Shown piece after piece: positions 1 through 10,872 of a stretch of DNA of 64,000 nt. The DNA is from Brachionus plicatilis. Lineage: Eukaryota > Rotifera > Eurotatoria > Ploima > Brachionidae. Location of the stretch: positions 351,873 to 415,872 of the forward strand of contig QEOQ01000214.1 in the NCBI GenBank assembly GCA_010279815.1, given 5' to 3'. The notes under the pieces were generated by a model that saw nothing but the letters and a program-made list of their open reading frames with translations, ran no database searches and was not told the DNA's origin. Numbering within the stretch: position 1 is the first letter of the stretch; each line of letters starts with the position of its first letter. The position numbers were made by a program, and so were the translations under genes.

Positions 1-2082
1 ATTTGAGTTTCAAACGTTTTATTGATTAAAAATTATTGATTTGAGAATTAAATCTAATTGTACAATAATTGTTATTAAAATATAAAGTAAGAATTGTCAG
101 ACATATCGTAAATTGCTACAAAAATATAAATTATAAATTATAAACAAGTTATATGATTAAACAAGATTGATTAAAAATATCAAAAAAAATAAATCGAAAT
201 AAAAGATAAATTTAATTAGATATTTTTATTTTTTTAATATTTTAATCTCTTTTGAATGCAACAAATCGAAAAAAAATATAAACTAAATTAAATATTTTTT
301 ATTTTTTTAATATTTTAATATTTTAATCTCTTTTAAATGCAACAAATAATTTAAAATTCAATTTGTGATCACATTTTTCTATCTAAGTTAAATTAAAGTT
401 TTGTGAACCTATTGAGATATTTTAGATATTTTAGATTCGAATAAAATAATTAAAATACTGGTGTTATTACCTATGGAACAAATTCAAAAATATCACCAGA
501 TAATAGGAGAATGACGGCCTTTTTTAAATACATAGACTTAAAGCATTTAAAATAAAAAATAAATAAAATTATGTTTTAAATAATTATAGAATATTTAAGA
601 CATTTGCTTTATAGGTGGTAAATTGAGACATTAATTAATTTTCAACCTATCTCTGCCAAAACTAACAATTTTTGTTGCCCTAAACATTTGGATCACCTCC
701 AATAATATAGATCTTTAAGTTAATATTTATTTTTTCCAAAAGCTCAAAATTAAAAAATCCATCTTTCCAAATTTGATTTAAAACAAAGTATTTAAAAAAA
801 AACTTCTCAACCCAAATATGTTCCATTCTTAACTAGAATAGTTCGTCCGCCTCCATTTTTTAGCGTGGTTTAGTAAATTGATTAATTTAAATTTTTCTAA
901 ATCCAAGTTACGAAATTTTTTAATTTATTAATGACCATAATGAACCCTTTAAGTTAAAAAGCGAAGCAAAAAAAATATTAAAAATTATTTTCAAATTCAA
1001 TCACCAAGAGAAACGAAATTAAATAATAAAATAGTTTAACAAATTCAAACATCAAATCCGCATTTTATAAAAAATCAATATTTTAAATTCATAATATAAT
1101 TGTGCTGGAGAATCAAGACATTTAACTACACGGGCAGGTTTTACCTAACAAAATACTCAAAAGTTTAAAGGATTCAAAAAAAAAGCAGCACTTAGACAAC
1201 ACAAAAAATTTGAAAAAATTATTTTAATAAAGGCTAATTCAATGGTTGTAGAAAGCTAAGAGTAAATGAAAAATTTTCAAATTATATTTTATGTATTTTA
1301 GTAAATAAGTAATCTAAAAAAAATTAAAAATTTGGTGATTATAAAATTTATTCATTCTAGTTAAGTTCTTTTTTCGATTCTGGAATAATAAAATAATTTG
1401 TTTAAATTGATAAATTTAGAGAATTTTTTCTGTCAGTCGATTTTCTTTTCATTTTTTTGAAAAAATTTCTCGATTTGTTCTGATTATTCTAATTACTTGA
1501 ACAGGTGTTAAAATCTGTGGTAGAAAAAAGCTTTGACAATTTCATATATTTTTTTAAAAAAGGATTTTTTGAGGATTTTGAAGCTTGCTTGAGGCATTCA
1601 GCTTCATTTATTTTTTATTTTATTTGAATAATTATTTAAGATGTTAAACTCCATGGAAGTTACGAGCAACTCAAATAGTCTTTTTTATTGAATTCTGCAG
1701 TTGAAAAGCTTAAAATAGCTTAAAAGTTTTTTAAATCTAGAAATTAATTTGAATAATAAAAAATGGCTTAAAGATGCTTTAAGCTTAACTTTTAAAAATA
1801 ATCAAGGTATAATATAAAAGCGTCTATTTCACTTACAATTAATTATTGTTCTGAATACCCCATGACACCACGATAAATTGTATAAATTCGTCTCAAAACT
1901 TCATCTGCAGCCACCATGTTAACATAATAATTTTATATTGATCACTTGAAGAAGCTTTAATTTGAAATTTGCTAAGCCAAAGGTAAATTTTTAATAATTT
2001 ATAAAAATTTATGATTTACTTATTAATTATTAATTATTAGTTTTTAAAAATTTACTTTTCACCATGTTCATATAATAAAACA

Positions 2083-2615
2083 GAAAAAAGCGGCAAATTG
2101 AAGTTCATGATCAATTGTAAATTTCAAATCAAAATTTTTAGTTTTTGATTCAAATAAAATGGTAGTTTGTATCAATTTTTTAATAATAAATGACTATACT
2201 TTATTAAACATTATTTGTTTAATCTATAATTAGATAGAAAATTATATGAATTTTTTTCTGAAGTCAAAAAAATTCTTAATCAATATTTTGAAATTTTGCA
2301 ATACAAATTTTAACTTTGTTTCGCCGTAATATATTTTAATTAATATTAAAATATCATTTAAAGTCATAATTTGGATACCTTAATGTCGATTTTAAATTTG
2401 TCTTTAAAAATTTCAAATAAAGATTTTAGAAGAATCAATTTAAGGTCAATTAGAAAAAAAAGATTTGTTTTTTTTTAAATTAAAATAATAAACATCTTAT
2501 GTTTAATTAAAAAAAACTTTAAAAAAATCTAATTTCATCATTTTTATTAAGATTTGAATCAATTAAATTTTGATCATTTGATTATGATCATGAACTTCAA
2601 GTTGCCGAAAAAAGC
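2083..2615. mobile_element. MITE (GGCAAATTGAAGTT termini) with 9-bp target duplication
   Basis: The element proper is 2092-2606 (515 bp). It starts GGCAAATTGAAGTTCATGATC and ends with the near-complement, GATCATGAACTTCAAGTTGCC. It is flanked by the 9-bp direct repeat GAAAAAAGC (2083-2091 and 2607-2615). The other segmental copy has a single GAAAAAAGC at 27108-27116 and no insert, which is a perfect empty site. A 9-bp target duplication with fairly long inverted ends suggests a Mutator-like non-autonomous element. That assignment is inference, because no transposase is present. Confidence 0.9.
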
Positions 2616-2744
2616 TACCAAAAGTAAAAGAAATTTTGCTTTGTTTGAAATTTTGAGTTGTTTTTTTCACTAAACATATCCGATATACAATCCTTTTGAA
2701 TCATTAATCATGTAAATAATCATGTAAAACATTCGTTTTTTTAA

Positions 2745-2815
2745 TTTATTTGCTTATCTGTACCGAGCTAATGCTCCTTCAGAATATAAAAAATAAAATA
2801 AAATAAAAAAAAGGA
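2745..2815. repeat. TTTA/TAAA-flanked short hairpin repeat
   Basis: A TTTATTTG-type run is followed by a core reading CTGTACCGAGCTAATGCTCC, then TTCAGAATA and AAATAAAATAAA. The core contains the small hairpin GAGC-taat-GCTC. The same arrangement recurs at 27236-27350, 51905-51966 and 63350-63490. Unrelated cores with the same design occur at 19533-19612, 36383-36430 and 57270-57350. Confidence 0.6.
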
Positions 2816-3375
2816 TAAATAATTCTAAAGACATAAAAAAGAAATGTTGAAATTGTTATTGTTTTTTTAATACTTATATTCCGATTCTAATTTATCATTG
2901 AATATTTTTTTAAACTTTTTAGTCTGACTCGGTGAATTAACATTAAGACTTTTAAAGATTCTTTTAAGATTTTAAATTTTACAAAACTTTATTTTTTAAG
3001 TTTTTTTTCTAATAGACTCCTCCGAGCCAAAGAGATCGATGATTTTATTCTCTAGAGAGCATCTGCTGATAATTTAAATTTTTATTAATAGTCTTTATCG
3101 AAAGATATTAAATTTTGAAAAATTAGATGGATTGTACCAGTAGCTCATTAGAAACAAGAGGATAAGGTTTAATCGTTGATAAAAATTTAATTTAAAGATT
3201 GTTTATTTTTGACTTTAAAAAACAAGAGAGTGAATTTTTATTTTTTATCAATTTTGATTTTTTTTCGATTTTTAATCAAATTAAACAATGAATTAATGAA
3301 TCTGAAAAAATTTAAATTTTAAAATTTTTAACTAATTCATTCGGTATATTTTTAAAAGGTTTATTGTGTTTAATC

Positions 3376-5076
3376 TTACTATTTAAAAATCAAATGTGTA
3401 AAAATTTTAGCTAAAAATTAAAAGAAAATTGAGAGTGTCAATTTTACAGAGTTTTCTAAAAAGTGTGCTGAGAGATGGAAGCAAACTTGCAAATTACAAT
3501 TTTAAATTTTATTTTTTTGTTTCAAATTTCACAATGCTTTGTTTTTTGAGTTTTGAAAGAAATAAGTGAAAAATTTTTGTAAAAAATAGTTTATCAGATT
3601 AAAATGTTTGAATGAAAATGTAAATTAAAAAAGTAATTAGAAATAAAATCATGTTTTGTGCTGATGAACATTTCAATGTCACGGCTCAGTATCCACAGTA
3701 TTCTGTCGGCGAAGCAGCCAAGGTGCTTGGTGAGCGATGGAACAAAGTTCCAGCTGAGTTGAAGGTTCAATATGAGGCCAAAGAAGCGCTGGATAAAACT
3801 CGGTAACAGAGAGAATTGGAGGATTCCCACGCTTATTAAAAATGAAAGAAAAAATATTCTCGAGCTTATCAAAAATAAAAGGATAAAATTTATCTTTTTT
3901 AAATATTCTTTTTTTCCTGAAACTTTGAATATTTAAATTCTTAATTTTTCCTTCTTTTTCTTTAAATTTAATTTTATTGAATTATTTTATTTTATATTTT
4001 GTTCTGAAGGATATTAAGCTCAGGGCAGATAAACAAACAAAGAATAATGAAATATAATAAATAATATTAATTGAAAATTACATATTAACTTATATTATTT
4101 TTATCTTATTCTTTATTTTAAAATTCAACTTTTTTTTCGTATTTTTTTGTTTTTGATTTTTTTATTTTGAGGAGTTTGAGTTCGGAACAGATAAAACAAA
4201 TAATGCAAACTCGAATTGTGAACTCTAAGAGTAAAGCTCATATCCAACCTTTTTTCTTTTAGAGTTAGTATATAAGTTTCTATGTTTTCCCAAAATAAAG
4301 GCTTAATTTAATTTTTACTCTAACCAAAAAATTTTAGAGTTAATTTCGAAATAGAAAATAACTCAAATTTGACTTTTTTCTATTTTTTAACCTAACTCTA
4401 AGAGCCTTTTTTTTCTTTCGGGTATTTGCTTGAATATTTCCAACATCTTGAAGTCAATTTTAGCATTATCATACTCGAGTGCAGTTTGGCATAACTTTTT
4501 AATCGTGTGAGAACTCAATTGACTCAAACTTTAAATCTCTAATAAAACTAAGCCGATTTGTTTTAAGAGATAAAGATCTTTTTTTTATTAGTTATTTCTA
4601 ATTATTTTTTTACAATTAAGAAAATTAACTAATTAAATAACTTTAAAGTTAACTTAACATGACCTCAATGCAAATATTCACTTAATAAAAAAATGTTTTA
4701 ATTAAACTCAAATTTCAAAAAATGCAATTAAAGATAAAAAATGGCATTATGAAATTTAGTACTAACGTTCATTTTCATCTTGGAATTTTAGAGTAAATGG
4801 ACTTGCTTCTCAATTTATTATTTAAAGTAATTTTCATCATACTGTATCAATGCAAGCCGGTATTTTCTTAAAAATTTTTAAAGGTAAATGAAATTCATAT
4901 CCTGTGATTTAATTTTTAAATTTTTAATTATTTTCAAAAAATTGATTAAAAAAATGTTTTTGTATTAAAGTTTTCTTAATCAAATTAATAATTTTGAAAA
5001 ATTATCCTTCAATCTTACACATCAAATGAAATAAATTTTTAAAAGAAAAAAAAGTTTACCATTAAGGGGGTTATCT
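3376..5076. other. 1.7-kb insert found only in duplication copy 1
   Basis: The two segmental copies agree up to TGTTTAAT (about 3375 here, about 27899 in copy 2) and again from TTTATTTTTAAATAAAAG (about 5077 and 27900). The 1.7 kb between is absent from copy 2. It is AT-rich and contains the HMG-box relic at 3651-3839. I see no clear inverted ends or target duplication, so it could be an insertion here or a deletion in copy 2. Confidence 0.6.
3651..3839 (+). pseudogene. HMG-box (HMGB type) fragment with internal stop
   Basis: Translation gives the second half of an HMG box: a start resembling FCADEH, then SVGEAAKVLGERWNKVP, then LKVQYEAKEALDKTR, a stop at 3804-3806, and in the same frame QRELEDSHAY. 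In HMGB proteins the same positions read like SxGDVAKKLGEMWN, then PYExKAxxxKEKYEKD and AYR. The conserved W-N and Y-E positions are present. The N-terminal third of the box is missing and the frame contains a stop, so this is a relic or an isolated pseudo-exon. An AG precedes it at 3639-3640. Confidence 0.6.
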
Positions 5077-5129
5077 AGTTTATTTTTAAATAAAAGTAGC
5101 TTTAATAGTATTAGTAGTAAAAATAACTG

Positions 5130-5660
5130 CGACTCGAGCATGTCGAGTTAAACCGTAAGGCTGTGGCAGTTCTTTGCAATCATACCAGATTCTGTACCAT
5201 AAACCATTCAACAATTCTTGCTTTGAAGGAATTTAATGAATTTGCTTCAACAACATTTTTTGGTAAACGGTTCCAGTCGTTTACAACATTGTTTGTGATA
5301 AAGTTGAACCGTGATGGACAATTTTTAATAAGTTCTCTTGTAACCATCTTTGCATGACCCCTCAAAATTTAATTATTTCTTTGAACATACCTCTTTCATT
5401 TGATTTCACTTACCAATTTAACAGTTTCTAGACTGTTAACAATTTTAAAAAACTGAATCAAATCGCCTCTTCTTCTTCTTGTATCCAAAGTGGTAAGTTT
5501 TATTCTATTCAATCTTTCTTCAAGATTCTTAAAGGCTGGAATCAACTTCGTAGCTCTACGTTGTACTTTTTCTAATTCCTTCTTATCTTCTTTCAGGTAT
5601 TGATTCCAAACACTAACTCCATAGTCAATAAGAGCTTTTTTAAACTCGGTACAAAATGAA
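5130..5660 (-). mobile_element. CR1-like LINE, 3' coding fragment (copy 1)
   Basis: On the minus strand the translation shows the typical C-terminal tail of CR1/Jockey-group reverse transcriptases: a stretch like VWNQYLKEDKKELEKVQRR, then DTRRRRGDLIQFFKI, then NCPSRFNFITNNVVNDWNRL and FKARIVEWF before a stop near 5180. The 3' untranslated part has the palindrome ACTCGA-catgc-TCGAGT followed by CGCAGT and a decayed TAC microsatellite (5103-5130). The reverse transcriptase and endonuclease domains are missing. The same fragment is present at 27905-28480. Confidence 0.75.
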
Positions 5661-6082
5661 CAAAATTATTTTCTAAAGATTAAAATTAACGATAAAAAAA
5701 TAATGATTTTATATTGGATAAAAATCAATTTGAAATTATATTTTATCTCTAATTTTAATTTTAAAAAAAAAGAAAAAATTTTTTTTCAATTTTTTTTTTA
5801 ATTTCACATAATCTTCTTGGGTTAGAAGAAGATGTTGAACATCTTCTTGGTTTGAAAAAATTTCATTATATCTCTGTAAAGTCAAAATTTATTAAAATTA
5901 TTTTTTTTCCTCAATTTTTTCATTATAAATAAAAAGATCAAAATTTTATTTTCAAGCAACGGTAAGCAAAATTTACTTTAAATTCGCTCAATTTAAAGTT
6001 TTTTTTTAATTTAAATTTTCAAAATTACATTTAAGTCGCTCTAATTAAATTTAAAATTCAGAGCTTTTTTTTTTTAATTTTT

Positions 6083-8481
6083 CACGACTCTCACAAGAAA
6101 CCAAGCGATGAGGCTGCTGCTGTCCAGAAGACCGCCAAAGCTGAGGTGAAGAGTGTGAAGCCGCAGGCGACAGTCAAGCCGAGCAAGGCCGTGGCCCAGC
6201 CGGCCGACGAGTTAAAAAGCGAGCAAAAGCCCGAGAGCGCACCGGTTGATCAAGCTAGACTGCAAGTGCAGACCATGGTGGCCCAGTCGAATGAAGTGGA
6301 AAAGTTAAACATGAAAATAAGAGAAATGGACAAAGCGCTGAATGACAAGTTTGCCACCATTAGCCAGGTGAACAGACAAAATGACGAGCTGAGAGTTAAG
6401 TTGGACGATGCTAAAAAAGCGAGTGTCAGAATACAGAGCGAGTTTGACGCTCAGAAGCAAACAAATCAAGTGATTCAAAAAGAGCTCACTCGTTTGACTG
6501 GCCTGGTCTCTTCGCTGGACAAAGAGAAGCTTCAGTTGAGACACGAGATCGAGCTGGCCAGAGTGCAGCAGTCCAAGCCAGTTGAGAACGCTGACGTTCT
6601 GATGGTGCGCATGGAACAATTGAGCAACGAACTGGTCGACAAGACGTCCAGCCACAATCAATTGAAGTCTAAAAACCAGGAGCTCGAAGCTAGACTTGCT
6701 GATTTCAATGAACAGAACGCCAACTTGTTCAATCGCTTGCAAACACAAGAAGCTCTAACCAAAGTAATTAAATATTTCATTAGTGGTTGTTTGTGCATAG
6801 GTTCTAGTAGACTAGTGGTTCGAGGAGGTTTTGCTTGATCGTTAGATCGAGGGTACGATACCTGTGGCCCATGATTTTAAAATAACTGTTCAACTGCAAT
6901 GATATCTAATGATTACTGTTATAACTGAATGAGGCCTGATGAGAAAAATTATTTTTTTGTTTTCTAAAGTTAGCATAGGAATTGTTTATTGAATAGGAAA
7001 AATTTTAATTTTGAATTTTTGAAAAAATTTTTGTTATTTAAAAATTTTTTTAAGCCGATTTGAGAAAAAAAAACGTGTTAAAATATTTAATTGATAATAT
7101 TTTTTTTTCTTAGAAAAATTAAGAAAAAGTATAAAAAAATCTAGAAATTAAAATTTGAATATTTTTTTTTTAAGTTAATTTGAGAAAAAAAAGGCATGTT
7201 AAAATATTCGATTCATAATATTTTTTTTTCTCTTAGAAAAATTAAGAAAAAGTATAAAAAATTTAAAAATTAAAATTTGAATTTTTGTTATTTAAAATTT
7301 TTTTTAAGCCGATTTGAGAAAAAAAAGACATGCTAAAATATTTAATTCATAATATCTTTATCTAAGTAGATCAGCATAGAAATTAAAAAAAAGGATTTAA
7401 ATTTTTTAAATAACAAAAATTCAAATTTTAATTTTTTAATTTTTAAAGAAAAATTTCAATTTTAATTTTTTTTATTTAAAAAATTTTTTCTAGTTGATTT
7501 GATAAAAAAAGACATGATAAATATTCAATTCAAAATTATTTTTTTCTTTGGTTTTCTAAGACGATCCGCATATGGAAAAGAAAAAAAAAATTATTGGATA
7601 TTTTTTCTATTTTATTTAAAAAAAGAAAAGATCTGATGAAATTATATTTTGATAAAACTTTATTTTGAATTGTTTCCTTAAATTGTGGTTGCAAAATTAA
7701 GATCTAAATTTTCAAAAAAAAAACAATTGTTTGATAAAAAAGGAATGATTGAGAAATTCTTCTAATCAAGAATTTTCAAGTTTCAAATGAAATGAAAATT
7801 CTAGAACAAATTAACAGTAATAAAATTAAAAATTTATTCACCTAATTGCAGACTCGGCAAAAATTTATCACCTTATGAAGAATTTTTGCAATTTATGTCT
7901 GCTTTTATTAAAATATATAGCATAAGTTGGCTTTATGTGAGCATCCGTGAAGTTAGGAACTAAAACTTTTTTTATGATTTTTTAGCCAAAAATTGTCAAT
8001 ATTATTAATTAATTTTAAAAAAAATTTTACTTCTCGAATATTTTTGCTCCAAACCGTCGCTTTTGGTGGCAAAATTAAAATAATTTAGCATTTTTACAAT
8101 TTCATATATTTAGATTTTTTGTATAATATTTCAGCAAATAAAAAAAAAACTCTCACATATTATTTAGTTTTCAAAATTAAAAATTAATATTAAAAGAAAT
8201 ATTGCACAAAAAATCTAAAAATATGAAAATTATTTTCATTTTGTCCTTTCAGTCATATCCTAAATGTAAATGTATCAGCTGATACAATCAATCAAATTAG
8301 TTTTGGATTTTCAGAAAAAAAAGTTGAACAGCAAATTGGTCAATTGAGCCACCAAAACGAAGAGCTCAGACAAAAAATACAATCTCTTGAGAACTTGAAT
8401 TCAAAAGTTGAACAATTGAGCAACGAGAATGAGGAGCTCAAGACAAAAAATTTGTCTTTGACCTCAACTTTGACACAAACA
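6083..8481 (+). pseudogene. Truncated copy of the kinectin/RRBP1-like coiled-coil gene
   Basis: Positions 6083-6763 match exon 1 of the intact gene (30079-30756) almost base for base and keep an open frame. The copy lacks the start codon, membrane anchor and about 108 N-terminal codons. The left junction fuses intergenic DNA directly to codon 109 or so. Intron 1 is retained. A second deletion then removes exon 2 and most of exon 3, so that only 8322-8481, the end of exon 3, remains. By chance this piece is preceded by TTTTCAG, a usable-looking acceptor. The last exon is absent. Few substitutions separate the copies, which suggests a fairly recent duplication. No promoter is visible, and I judge it non-functional. 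Confidence 0.85.
7000..7560. repeat. Diverged tandem repeats, about 120-190 bp units, in pseudogene intron 1
   Basis: Units begin near 7058, 7180, 7311 and 7498. Each starts with TTTGAGAAAAAAA or a variant, followed by ACATG-TTAAAATATT, AATTCATAATATT, a TTAGAAAAATTAAG block and a run of AAAATTTGAATTTTT. Related units occur at 8640-8850 and, in copy 2, at 31010-31600 and 34390-34690. Nothing else is visible between 6840 and 8300. Confidence 0.6.
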
Positions 8482-9231
8482 GTGAGTATTGTTTTTTGTT
8501 AAGAAAATTTTTTTTTGTTTTAATTGAATTAAATTCAGGCATAATTAATTTTAGAACAAAAAAAATCAAAAAAACAACAAAAATTTTAAAATTTCTTTCA
8601 ACTTTTTTTCTAAATGTCCAATAAAATAAAATTTTTTTTTTGTCGATTTGAAAAAAAAATGACAAGTTAAAATATTTAATTCATAATTTTTTTCTCTTTG
8701 AAGATAAAAATAGGAATTTAGGAAAAGTATTTAAAAGATTTTAAAAAATTTAAATTTGAATTAAAAAAATATTTTAGTCGATTTAAAAAAAAAAATTCAT
8801 GTTAAAAAATTCAATTCATAATTATTGTTTTTCTCATAGAAGATTAGCAGATGAATAAAGATAAAATTCAAAGATTTAAAATTTTTCATATTTTTTTAAA
8901 AAAATTTCTAGTTTCAATTTATAAAATTTAAAATAAATTTTTTTACTAAAGAGATAATTTAATTCACTGTAAGCGATTGGGGTGCAATTTTTTTGTATTT
9001 TATATTAAAAAACGAGTGTGTTACATACAATATTGTATAATTATAAAAAAAAAATACATCTTAAAATTTTCTGTAACTAAAATGTTTATATAAAGAACAT
9101 TTTTATTTAATATTACAGCTTTAAAGCTTTAAACAGGCATTGATTTCTGGATGAGCAGCAATCAATCGCATCAGCTGTCTTAGTGTGCCTTATCAGCACG
9201 CTTGCAAGAGTTAGCCAGAGATTTTTAAGTA

Positions 9232-9415
9232 TAGGCAAATTTTAAATAATTTTATATTTTTACATTTTCATATTTTTAGAATTTTTGTGCAATATTCCAG
9301 AAAATTAAAACTGTTCCTAATTTTTTAGTTACTAAAATTAAAAATAAAAATTTTGCACAAAAAATCTAAAAATATGAAAATGCAAAAATGTAAAATTATT
9401 TTCATTTTGCCCATA
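9232..9415. mobile_element. Foldback MITE (GGGCAAATTTTAAATAATTT family), copy 1
   Basis: The left arm has GGCAAATTTTAAATAATTTT, ACATTTTCATATTTTTAGA and TTTTGTGCAATATTCC. The right arm has the complement: TTTTGCACAAAAAATCTAAA, ATATGAAAATGCAAAAATG and CATTTTGCCC. The two arms form one long hairpin of about 180 bp. The equivalent copy is at 34998-35172. A related, more decayed copy lies at about 8085-8260. Confidence 0.7.
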
Positions 9416-9644
9416 CTTAAAAATCTCTCTAGTATACTTAATAATCTTTACTGCATACTTCCCCTTAAATGAACATAATATGAAATTTATTTAAAAAAAT
9501 TACAAAATATAATTATTTTTATTGAAATTTCATCTTATTTAAAAAATTTTTGTGGAACTAAAAAAAATTTTAAAAGTTTTTTTTACCATTATTAGGCTGG
9601 ACCACTGACACTAAATGTAGCAGCTTATATAACTTACTAGCATC

Positions 9645-9721
9645 AATGTGTCATCGTCAAATGTGTCATTGTCTAATGTGTCATCGTCTAATGTTTCATC
9701 GTTAAATGTGTCATCGTCAAA
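9645..9721. repeat. 15-bp minisatellite in Helitron 3' end
   Basis: There are five imperfect copies of AATGTGTCATCGTCA. The variable positions give CATTGTCT, CATCGTCT and TTTCATCGTTA. They lie immediately inside the CTAG terminus. Between here and 9985 there is only non-coding Helitron sequence. Confidence 0.85.
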
Positions 9722-9984
9722 AAGCCAATTTTTCAATAAAATCTGTCGATTTTTAGTGCTCCCTAGCCCGCCTCGACCCCAACATTGACTCTCTTTTCCT
9801 TTATTTAATTTACAAACTCAAGTAAATTGAGTAAAGGAAGTAAATGCCCATCTAATGTGGACAAATACCCTTAAGTATACATATAAGTGACAAACAGCCC
9901 TTAATTAGCGGTATTAAATAAAAGAATTGAATAGTTTAAAAGTGTTTATTGAAAAAAAATATATATGCATAAAAAACACAAAGT

Positions 9985-10763
9985 TTATTCCAACAACTCG
10001 CTAAATACAATGTTCTTGGTGTACACTTCGCCATCAGGAACATAACCGGGCAGACGTCCTTGTCTAAACGTACCATGCAAGTGCGTATCAACTAGTACCC
10101 GCAATGATCCGAAATTGCGCACCCTTGATGCAGCCACATACAACTGGCCATGATTAAAAACAGGTCGACGAAGCAATAGACCAATCGAATTAAATGTTTG
10201 GCCTTGCGACTTGTTAATAGTCATGGCGAAAGCCAATCTGAATGGAAGTTGAATTCGTCTGATTCTAACTCCCGGCTCATCGTCTTTTTACCGAAACTCA
10301 CTTCGGAAATATAGATATTCAAGTCCTTGAGTGGGGCCTTCCATTACAACGCACTTGATAGAATTTGTGTTGCATTCGACAACAATTAATTTGTTGCCAT
10401 TGCAAATGCCCTCGGCAACTGACCAATTTTTCTGCATCATGACAATTGCTCCAACTTTTACATTGAGAACATGCGGTGGAAAACCCTGAGGTGTCATGGC
10501 GAATGCATTCTCAATAGGAAATTCCGAAATGTCATCAACAAGTTTGGTCTCTCGGTGTAATATTTGCGTTACCTAAGATATTCCCTATTTTCCGAAAGAA
10601 GTCGTTCAAGAACCACTTCGTTGATTTCCATTGAATCAGCATTGGTCGGACATAAAATAGCGTTGTTGAGACGATTATTTGCGTCCATATTCAACTCACC
10701 AGCACCAAACACTTCGTCGACAATATTACCAACACAGATAACATCACTTGGTAATCGAACCAA
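9985..10763 (-). pseudogene. Helitron PIF1-like helicase, C-terminal remnant
   Basis: Three frames in order on the minus strand carry helicase blocks. One (10763-10569) has LPSDVICVGNIVDEVFG. The next (10497-10288) has TPQGFPPHVLNVKVGAIVMM, which resembles the PIF1 block before the final motifs. The last (10236-9985) has FAMTINKSQGQTF, the helicase motif VI region of PIF1, and VAASRVRN. The frames are broken by stops and frameshifts. The Walker A and Walker B part that should precede them has been replaced by about 100 bp of AT-rich DNA (10800-10870). The helicase cannot be functional. Confidence 0.8.
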
Positions 10764-10872
10764 ATTGTTGCCATCATATATCCGACTTCGACCATCACCA
10801 ATTTAAAGAATGTTAAAGAATTAATTTAAAAAATTTACTGTTTTTTATTGTTTTTTTATAAATTTTAAAAAT

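Larger units (their letters stand above)
1..9636. repeat. Segmental duplication, copy 1 (partner 25033-35782)
   Basis: This stretch matches 25033-35782 in the same orientation with scattered substitutions and indels. The left limit is off the window. The right limit is sharp at 9636, where the match stops at a Helitron end. Copy 1 alone carries a MITE (2092-2606) and a 1.7-kb insert with an HMG-box relic (3376-5076). Copy 2 alone carries the 5' part of the coiled-coil gene (28869-30081), about 1.95 kb with exon 2 and most of exon 3 (about 32125-34068), and about 390 bp at 35215-35606. Since the missing pieces include exons, copy 1 is the degraded one. Apart from the items listed separately, positions 1-2080 and 2620-3370 hold no gene I can support. 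Confidence 0.9.

Noticed and set aside
655..730. Minus-strand KIYIIGGDPN, suggestive of a kelch repeat
   Set aside because: A stop follows almost at once and no further kelch motif is visible; ten residues are not enough.
5163..5357. Plus-strand open frame, also at 27985
   Set aside because: It is the reverse of a clear LINE reverse-transcriptase tail on the minus strand.
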